Below, piece by piece: positions 6,460 to 10,747 of a stretch of DNA of 10,747 bases (the first letter of the stretch is position 1; the number at the start of each line of letters is the position of its first letter). The notes under the pieces were generated by a model. It was not told the DNA's origin, searched no databases, and worked only from the letters and a program-made list of their open reading frames with translations. Source of the stretch: Caldifarciminota bacterium UBA3073 (GTDB lineage: Bacteria; Hydrothermota; UBA3073); assembly GCA_002366725.1 (NCBI GenBank), contig DFBT01000042.1:2418-13164 (forward strand). The letters run 5' to 3'. A program made the position numbers and the translations under genes.

Positions 6460-6501
6460 GATGATTTTTTTCTTGACATTTTGCAAAATTTGTGTTAAAC
6501 T
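6460..6501 (+). promoter_or_regulatory. Promoter of rpsG, divergent from the tRNA-Asp promoter
   Basis: TTGACA (6473-6478) is followed after 17 nt by TAAACT (6496-6501), preceded by TG at 6493-6494 as an extended -10. The upstream block GATGATTTTTTTCTTGACAT is identical to that of rnfC. A start near 6508 gives a leader of about 50 nt. Together with the tRNA promoter, its -35 region forms a perfect 15-nt inverted repeat (6420-6434 and 6464-6478). Confidence 0.8.
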
Positions 6502-6544
6502 TATATGCTAAATTGAAAAATCATCTGGGACCACAATTTTATCC

Positions 6545-6553
6545 AGAGGAGGT
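6545..6553 (+). promoter_or_regulatory. Strong Shine-Dalgarno of rpsG
   Basis: AGAGGAGGT lies 4 nt before the ATG at 6558. It fixes that start over an in-frame upstream ATG at 6492 and contrasts with the genes here that have no Shine-Dalgarno. Confidence 0.9.
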
Positions 6554-6557
6554 ATTC

Positions 6558-7028
6558 ATGCCGAGGAGGAAAAGGCCAGAGACAAGGGAGATACCACCCG
6601 AATATAAATACGGCAGTGCCCTTGCCCACAAATTTATCAACTGTCTTATGAAGGACGGTAAGAAGGGAATCGCCCAGAAGATATTCCACGAGACCCTTGA
6701 AACTATAGAAAAGAAAACGGGCAAGCCCGGGTTTGATGTGTTCAACCAGGCAATGGAAAATGTAAAGCCGGTCGTTGAGGTGAAACCCAGGAGGATCGGC
6801 GGTGCCACATATCAGGTTCCGATGGAGGTGAGAAGGAAAAGACGCATATCGCTCGCGATAAGATGGATAGTGGACGCCGCAAAAAAGGCAAAAGGCAAAC
6901 CCATGTATGACAAACTGGCTGATGAAATTATAGCCGCCTCAAAGAGAGAGGGAAGCGCAATAAAAAAGAAAGAGGATACACACCGTATGGCGGAAGCAAA
7001 TCGTGTCTTCGCACAGTTCAAATGGTAG
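6558..7028 (+). CDS. rpsG: 30S ribosomal protein S7
   Basis: S7 binds the 3' major domain of 16S rRNA, nucleates assembly of the 30S head and lies near the exit site. The 156 residues match the usual bacterial length. The opening MPRRKRPETREIPPEYKYGS, the block VKPVVEVKPRRIGGATYQVP and the following RRKRRISLAIRWI are family hallmarks, and the C-terminus ends THRMAEANRVFAQFKW as in most bacteria. The start is set by the strong Shine-Dalgarno at 6545-6553. Unusually, rpsL does not precede it and fusA does not follow: upstream is a divergent tRNA and downstream a convergent gene. It therefore appears monocistronic, outside the common rpsL-rpsG-fusA-tuf arrangement. Confidence 0.97.
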   Translation: MPRRKRPETREIPPEYKYGSALAHKFINCLMKDGKKGIAQKIFHETLETIEKKTGKPGFDVFNQAMENVKPVVEVKPRRIGGATYQVPMEVRRKRRISLAIRWIVDAAKKAKGKPMYDKLADEIIAASKREGSAIKKKEDTHRMAEANRVFAQFKW

Positions 7029-7036
7029 TTCGGTGT

Positions 7037-7081
7037 ATAGGGGGGATGTAAAACCTCAGTGTTGTCTGTGATACCCCCTAT
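7037..7081. terminator. Possible bidirectional hairpin between converging genes
   Basis: ATAGGGGG (7037-7044) and CCCCCTAT (7074-7081) form an 8-bp stem with a 29-nt loop in the 59-nt gap between the ends of rpsG and the minus-strand gene. Neither side has a T-run, so it is not a typical intrinsic terminator. Its place between convergent genes suggests a transcript-end structure, but this is weak. Confidence 0.4.
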
Positions 7082-7087
7082 TGCGTA

Positions 7088-7864
7088 TTAGTGCATAAAA
7101 GGAAGATAGGCAAAGTATTTCGTATATTCGTCGAAGATTCCCCTGTCTTCGCCAGTTAATATCTGCATAATATCAATTCTGACACGGAAGGCGTACGCGG
7201 GCATGTAATTCCACCATGCCCATTCCCAGGTATCGGGCTTTGCCTCGCTGCAAAAGTCCCAGTTAATATCTATATACTGTAGTTTATTCTGTTGCTTTAA
7301 TAAACCATAGAGAATTCCCAATATATTTGCGCCGAAATCGAAGGGGCTGAATCCGTCGTCTCTTTGAAGTCCGTCTAAATATTCATCAATTATACTGCCC
7401 GCGCCAACCACTGCAATGGCTGCGAGGCACGCGGTCTTTTGGGAGAATTCGAAATTTTTTGCAACATCTTTTGCGGCAGAAACAGCATAGTTTGTCAAAA
7501 GACAGGGTATCATAAAGTGAACCGCACGGTCGAGTTGTGAGCTCTGATTCAATTCCTGTTGCAAAGTCCTTACATGAAACGGTCCCTTATTCTCTGGAGC
7601 AGCATGATTGGGACTGGTTATGAATTCAAGTTTCCGGAGGACATGGTCTCTCACCAGGGGGTCTATTATCATAAGGATAGAGCCGATAGAAACGCCACCC
7701 GCGAGTATTGTTGAAAAGGTTGAAATAGACGGTCTCGGTAGATTTCTTCCCTCACCGGGGAATGGATTTTGGATCGACAGTCGTCCTCCCAAAGGCGGTT
7801 TTGGCGGAGCTGTGTAGGAGACATTTATATAACTCACGATGTAGATGCCGATGAGGATATGCAT
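7088..7864 (-). CDS. Unrecognised exported/membrane protein, YfiM (DUF2279)/VanZ-like pattern
   Basis: A 258-residue protein I cannot name. The N-terminus MHILIGIYIVSYINVSYTA resembles a signal peptide or membrane anchor. It is followed by a proline/glycine-rich stretch (20-45, APPKPPLGG... PFPGEGR) and a hydrophobic segment at about 50-70. The middle has LDRAVHFMIP (111-120), a second hydrophobic segment with GAGSIIDEYLDG (154-165), then FSPFDFGANILGILYG (172-187). The spacing D-x3-HF ... [KD]E-x2-D ... FS-x2-D-x3-N-x2-G recalls DUF2279/YfiM and VanZ-like proteins. The C-terminus is rich in aromatics (WEWAWWNYMP). It stands alone, with its own consensus promoter ending 9 nt before the ATG, so the mRNA is predicted to be leaderless. 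The family assignment is only a pattern match. Confidence 0.7.
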   Translation of the reverse strand: MHILIGIYIVSYINVSYTAPPKPPLGGRLSIQNPFPGEGRNLPRPSISTFSTILAGGVSIGSILMIIDPLVRDHVLRKLEFITSPNHAAPENKGPFHVRTLQQELNQSSQLDRAVHFMIPCLLTNYAVSAAKDVAKNFEFSQKTACLAAIAVVGAGSIIDEYLDGLQRDDGFSPFDFGANILGILYGLLKQQNKLQYIDINWDFCSEAKPDTWEWAWWNYMPAYAFRVRIDIMQILTGEDRGIFDEYTKYFAYLPFMH

Positions 7865-7873
7865 AGTACCTAA

Positions 7874-7912
7874 ATTATACTATCTAAATTCTAAAAAGTC
7901 AAGGAAAAAATC
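7874..7912 (-). promoter_or_regulatory. Consensus-like promoter of the 7088-7864 gene
   Basis: On the minus strand TTGACT (7897-7902) and TATAAT (7874-7879) are 17 nt apart, preceded by GATTTTTTCC. The predicted start is near 7867, three nt before the ATG at 7864. Upstream bases CGTCCGATTTTTT resemble those of the tRNA-Asp promoter (CGTCCAATTTTTTT), so it belongs to the same promoter-block family. Confidence 0.85.
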
Positions 7913-8160
7913 GGACGCAGAAAAACACAGATAAATACAAATAAAAATCTTAAAGCAAAAAAAACTAAAATCTGGAATATATTTATACTTGTCCATACGG
8001 ATCCTTCGGGCATGGAAATATAAAAAGAGATTTTTAAAAATCTCTTTAAATCCCTGTTAATGTATAGTTTCCTGTACGATCAAGAAAATTTTTTTATGTG
8101 GCTCACTTGGTAACCACTCGTCAGCAAGCACCACTTTCCGATGCTTCATTTGGATAGAAT
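7913..8160. other. Gene-free region upstream of lolD-like gene, with a 24-bp palindrome
   Basis: No gene is seen. Near 7920-7945 are CACAGATAAATACAAATAAA-type repeats. CTTGTCCATACGGAT (7988-8002) is an inverted copy of a 15-nt word found twice near 10.2 kb. Positions 8024-8047 are a perfect palindrome with arms AAAGAGATTTTT and AAAAATCTCTTT. It could fold as an AT-rich hairpin or be a protein site. No convincing promoter for the following gene was found. Confidence 0.65.
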
Positions 8161-8832
8161 ATGGGGTTTGTACTCGAAGCACGCTCATTATATAAAAATT
8201 ACAAAGAGGACTCCGGAGAACTTGTCGTTCTCAGAGATGTCTCCCTGTCTGTAAACAGGGGTGAAATTGTCGTGATCGTTGGCCCATCTGGTTCCGGCAA
8301 GTCTACCCTCCTCTACATCCTTGGGGGACTCCTGAGACCCACCAGTGGAGAGGTGTTCATTGACGGAGAAAATCTCTTTGACCACAGGGACCGGGAACTT
8401 GCAGTTATCAGAAATAAAAAAATAGGCTTTATATTTCAGTTTCATCATCTCCTGCCAGAGTTTACGGCACTTGAGAATGTGGCAATGCCCCTGTGGATAA
8501 GGGGAGAAAACAGAATAGAAAGGGCAAAGGAAATTCTTGAACTGGTATCGGTCGCCCATAGAAAAGGGCATTTACCATCTCAACTCTCGGGAGGGGAAAG
8601 GCAACGAGTTGCGGTGGCGAGGGCACTCGCTAATGACCCGTCTATTGTGTTGGCCGATGAACCATCCGGGAATCTGGATAGGGAACTATCCTCGTCGCTC
8701 CACAACCTGATAAAAAGGATTGCCATAGAGACAAAACGCACATTTGTCATAGTGACACATAAGGAGTCTATGAAGGAGATAGCGGGTCGCGTATTCAAAC
8801 TAACAGATGGCAGATTGGAACCGGAAAGATAA
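8161..8832 (+). CDS. ABC transporter ATP-binding protein, LolD-type
   Basis: A 223-residue ABC ATPase of the LolD/MacB/FtsE group. Walker A is GPSGSGKST (41-49), Q-loop Gln93, signature LSGGE (142-146), Walker B IVLADEPSGNLD (162-173) and switch His200. FQFHHLLPEFTALENVAMPL (92-111) is the form typical of LolD, the ATPase of the LolCDE complex that releases outer-membrane lipoproteins from the inner membrane. The LolC/E-type permease that usually sits beside it is absent on both sides, so LolD is the likeliest but not the only reading (MacB-type exporter ATPase is the alternative). Only a weak GGAT lies before the ATG. tpiA starts 8 nt after its stop, so the two are probably co-transcribed. 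Confidence 0.88.
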   Translation: MGFVLEARSLYKNYKEDSGELVVLRDVSLSVNRGEIVVIVGPSGSGKSTLLYILGGLLRPTSGEVFIDGENLFDHRDRELAVIRNKKIGFIFQFHHLLPEFTALENVAMPLWIRGENRIERAKEILELVSVAHRKGHLPSQLSGGERQRVAVARALANDPSIVLADEPSGNLDRELSSSLHNLIKRIAIETKRTFVIVTHKESMKEIAGRVFKLTDGRLEPER

Positions 8833-8840
8833 GAGGCAAA

Positions 8841-9629
8841 ATGAGAAAGCCATTGATTGCGGGTAACTGGAAGCTAAATAAGGGAGGGAAAGATGCCCTG
8901 GAACTCTCCCGCCGTATAAAAGAAGGTATTGGAGATATTCTCAATGTTGATGTATTGATATGCCCTCCTTTTACCGCACTTGCGGAGGTTCATGAGGTCA
9001 CAAGGGATTCACCGGTAAAACTTGGCGCTCAGGACTGCTTCTATGAAATGAATGGGGCTTATACGGGAGAGATCTCCCCACTCTTTCTGCTCGATGTCGG
9101 ATGTGAGTATGTAATATTGGGTCACTCTGAGAGAAGAAAGTATTTCGCTGAAACGGGAGATATCATCGGAATGAAACTGAGAGCCGCGATCGGCGTGGGC
9201 TTGTACACGATACTCTGTGTTGGAGAGAAATCGGAAGAAAGGGAAAGCGGTGGGGCATACGATGTCGTAAAGACGCAATTGGGAGGGAGTCTCTCCGACA
9301 TACCGGATGATTATATTCGAAAAATAACAATAGCATATGAACCCGTGTGGGCCATTGGCACGGGTAAAACCTGCGACCCCGATGTGGCAAACGAAATGCA
9401 CCAGTTTATAAGGGAGTGGACGGGAAAGAGGTTTGGATACAAGATCGCAGAAGAAATGAGAATACTGTATGGGGGTAGCATCAAACCTGAGAATATCTCT
9501 TCCCTTATTGAGAAAGAGCATATAGATGGAGGACTTGTGGGGGGAGCAAGTTTAAAGGCAGAGTCATTCCTTGAGATTATAAGAACAGCATCAGAAAAGA
9601 ACAAGTTAACCACGGATAAACACGGATAG
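8841..9629 (+). CDS. tpiA: Triosephosphate isomerase
   Basis: A TIM-barrel enzyme interconverting dihydroxyacetone phosphate and glyceraldehyde 3-phosphate in glycolysis and gluconeogenesis. The catalytic residues are intact: Lys11 in AGNWKLN (7-13), His95 in ILGHSERR (92-99) and Glu167 in AYEPVWAIGTG (165-175), whose following residues form the mobile loop 6. The phosphate-binding YGGSIKP is at 210-216 and GLVGGASL at 231-238. AGAGG precedes the ATG after the lolD-like stop. The protein has 262 residues, slightly above the usual 250 or so: the last residues (about 257-262, TTDKHG) and the stop codon lie in a CACGGATAAA-type repeat. secG follows after 189 nt, echoing the bacterial gap-pgk-tpi-secG order, though gap and pgk are missing here. 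Confidence 0.97.
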   Translation: MRKPLIAGNWKLNKGGKDALELSRRIKEGIGDILNVDVLICPPFTALAEVHEVTRDSPVKLGAQDCFYEMNGAYTGEISPLFLLDVGCEYVILGHSERRKYFAETGDIIGMKLRAAIGVGLYTILCVGEKSEERESGGAYDVVKTQLGGSLSDIPDDYIRKITIAYEPVWAIGTGKTCDPDVANEMHQFIREWTGKRFGYKIAEEMRILYGGSIKPENISSLIEKEHIDGGLVGGASLKAESFLEIIRTASEKNKLTTDKHG

Positions 9630-9640
9630 GCACGGACAAA
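9611..9640. repeat. Decamer array overlapping the 3' end of tpiA
   Basis: Three consecutive 10-nt units, CACGGATAAA, CACGGATAGG and CACGGACAAA. The tpiA stop codon (9627-9629) lies inside the second. Related CGGATTACA words occur at 4101-4118, and the complementary GTTTATCTGTG occurs near 10341. Confidence 0.85.
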
Positions 9641-9818
9641 CATAGTAGTTATGTCATTAAGTAGTTAAGTTATTAAGCAATCAGGTTATCGGTGCTATCC
9701 ACATATCACCGGGCAATCAATTCTTTAATAACTGAATGACCTAATGATTTATCCTGTGGAATGAGTGAGCTATTCCATCAGGACTCAATAACTTTTTTCT
9801 TTTAATGTTGGGGGTTCC
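9641..9818. repeat. Octamer arrays flanking a hairpin in the tpiA-secG gap
   Basis: Positions 9653-9692 are five consecutive 8-nt units (GTCATTAA, GTAGTTAA, GTTATTAA, GCAATCAG, GTTATCGG). Positions 9725-9748 are three 8-nt units on the opposite strand (TTAATAAC, TGAATGAC, CTAATGAT), complementary in type. Between them CGGTG...CACCG (9690-9711) can close a small hairpin. A T-rich stretch (9792-9806) and GGGGG (9810-9814) precede secG. No clear promoter was found. Confidence 0.8.
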
Positions 9819-10157
9819 ATGCATACATTTTTACTCGTTATACATACGATATGCAGTATTTTCTTGTTGGTGGTGATACTACTTCAACCCTCCAAAAGTG
9901 GAGGCCTCTCGGGTATGTTTGGTGGGGGAGGAACAACAATTTTTGGTGGAAAGGGGGCAGCCCCGTTTCTCACGAAGGTCACCATCATACTTGCCTCTGT
10001 GTTTATTGTGACATCTGTAGTCCTCACAACGATGGCGAAAACCACGAGGGCTACCTCTGCAGTAGAAAAAGCCATAGAGAAGGGCGACTTCGGTTCAACC
10101 GGCTGGCCTTCACCGCAAGCTGGTTCTGTAATAATGGATACAACGGGAGAACAATAA
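9819..10157 (+). CDS. secG: Preprotein translocase subunit SecG
   Basis: SecG is the small accessory subunit of the SecYEG channel in the cytoplasmic membrane. The 112-residue protein has two hydrophobic helices (about 4-22 and 53-72) joined by the glycine-rich conserved loop LLQPSKSGGLSGMFGGGG (21-38) with FGGKGAAPFLTK (42-53) before helix two, the normal SecG pattern. The tail after residue 73 is hydrophilic and not conserved. GGGGG at 9810-9814 may serve as a weak Shine-Dalgarno. The position after tpiA fits the known tpi-secG linkage. Confidence 0.93.
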   Translation: MHTFLLVIHTICSIFLLVVILLQPSKSGGLSGMFGGGGTTIFGGKGAAPFLTKVTIILASVFIVTSVVLTTMAKTTRATSAVEKAIEKGDFGSTGWPSPQAGSVIMDTTGEQ

Positions 10158-10439
10158 TCCTAAATTATGCGTTAAGAAACCATCTCAAGATCCGTATGGA
10201 CAAGATTACACGAGATTATCACGAGATAGGTCAACAAAGAATTTATGCACAGCATCCGTATGGACAAAAATTAAATTCAAAACCAGTTTTTCACCCAAAA
10301 GGTAAAAGCTCATATTCTTGAAGATCCTTATGTAATCTGTGTTTATCTGTGCCCATCCCTGCCTACCGGCAGGCAGGTGTGGTTAATGCATATTCTGGGA
10401 TAATCTTTTATAAGAGATTTCTTTTCGTCTGGAGGGAGC
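10158..10439. other. Gene-free gap with dispersed short repeats before rplU
   Basis: No gene is seen. ATCCGTATGGACAAG (10190-10204) recurs as ATCCGTATGGACAAA (10254-10268), and inverted at 7988-8002. Between the two copies is a CACGAGATTATCACGAGAT stretch. GTGTTTATCTGTG (10339-10351) is the complement of the CACAGATAAA repeat type. CCTGCCTACCGGCAGGCAGG (10358-10377) is a near-perfect 20-nt palindrome with one mismatched pair. TGGGATAAT (10396-10404) may be an extended -10 for rplU, but no -35 is evident. Confidence 0.65.
10431..10435 (+). promoter_or_regulatory. Shine-Dalgarno of rplU
   Basis: GGAGG lies 4 nt before the ATG at 10440 and supports that start. Confidence 0.85.
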
Positions 10440-10747
10440 ATGAATGCAGTTATTGAAATAGCGGGATTTCAGTACAGGATAAATGAAAATGAGGTTCTGA
10501 ACGTTCCGAAGCTCGATGCCAAAGAGGGAGATGTAGTGCATATAGCCACGGTGCTTGCGGTCTCGGATGGTAATAGTGTGAAAATAGGCAAGCCCTATGT
10601 AGACAATGCGTATGTGGATGCAAAGGTTCTCAAGTTCGGAAAATATCCAAAGATTCTTGTCTACAAATACAAAAAAAGAAAGAAGTATAGGAGAATGAAG
10701 GGGCACCGTCAGGACTATACACAGATAGAGATAGTAGATATTGGAAC
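10440..10747 (+). CDS. rplU: 50S ribosomal protein L21 (3' end beyond window)
   Basis: L21 binds 23S rRNA in the 50S subunit. The reading frame from 10440 gives 102 complete codons: MNAVIEIAGFQYRINENEV at the start, then KVLKFGKYPKILVYKYKKRK and KKYRRMKGHRQDYTQIEI, the L21 signature. Bacterial L21 is about 103 residues, so only the last residue or few are missing. The strong GGAGG supports the start. In many bacteria rpmA (L27) and obg follow rplU. Here obg is at the other end of the window on the opposite strand, so that linkage is at least partly broken; whether rpmA follows cannot be seen. Confidence 0.96.
   Translation, partial: MNAVIEIAGFQYRINENEVLNVPKLDAKEGDVVHIATVLAVSDGNSVKIGKPYVDNAYVDAKVLKFGKYPKILVYKYKKRKKYRRMKGHRQDYTQIEIVDIG

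Noticed and set aside
6558..7021. Minus-strand frames opposite rpsG
   Set aside because: Antisense to a full-length S7 gene with a strong Shine-Dalgarno; no protein features.
8086..8100. Fifth copy of the T-tract promoter block on the minus strand (TTTTCTTGATC)
   Set aside because: The T-tract is interrupted, the hexamer is TTGATC, and no -10 box lies at 16-18 nt spacing.
9009..9521. 170-codon minus-strand open frame inside tpiA
   Set aside because: Fully antisense to a gene with all catalytic residues intact; no recognisable protein pattern.
9757..9806. Rho-independent terminator between tpiA and secG
   Set aside because: The 6-bp stem TGGAAT/ATTCCA is AT-rich and 14 nt from the T-rich stretch, so the geometry does not fit.

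Overview
The window looks like a chromosomal segment of an uncultivated, Gram-negative-type (diderm) bacterium. Bacterial housekeeping genes (obg, rpsG, rplU, secG, tpiA, tRNA-Asp) exclude an archaeon. A LolD-type ABC ATPase and an RfaE/HldE-type nucleotidyltransferase suggest an outer membrane and sugar-nucleotide metabolism. Coding sequence is purine-rich, with many AGA/AGG and ATA codons and moderate GC. No phylum can be assigned from sequence alone. I see no prophage, insertion sequence, CRISPR array or defence system.

Layout. The left 6.4 kb is read on the minus strand. In transcription order it holds tRNA-Asp(GTC), mgtE (Mg2+ transporter), a DciA/DUF721 protein, rnfC, rnfD, a RfaE-C-type nucleotidyltransferase and obg, which runs off the left edge. 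From 6.46 kb most genes are on the plus strand: rpsG, then (after one minus-strand gene for an unrecognised YfiM/VanZ-like membrane protein) lolD-like, tpiA, secG and rplU, which runs off the right edge. tRNA-Asp and rpsG are divergently transcribed from back-to-back consensus promoters. rpsG and the 7088-7864 gene converge.

Two things stand out. First, most of the intergenic gaps hold degenerate short tandem arrays with strict phasing. The unit length is constant or nearly so within an array (7, 8, 9 or 10 nt) but the unit sequence differs between arrays. The longest is 14 consecutive heptamers at 4184-4281. Several arrays form inverted pairs, several end exactly at a stop codon, and in two genes the array is translated as a non-conserved C-terminal tail. 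Second, four promoters share a T-tract plus -35 block (consensus ATTTTTTTCTTGACA); two of them are identical over 20 nt. At rnfC and at the 7088-7864 gene the -10 box lies only 8-9 nt before the ATG, which predicts leaderless mRNAs, while ribosomal protein genes have strong Shine-Dalgarno sequences.

Functionally, RnfC and RnfD are the NADH-side and flavin-carrying membrane subunits of the Rnf ion-pumping ferredoxin:NAD+ oxidoreductase, but rnfG, rnfE, rnfA and rnfB do not follow. MgtE, the nucleotidyltransferase, Obg, S7, L21, SecG and triosephosphate isomerase are core functions.
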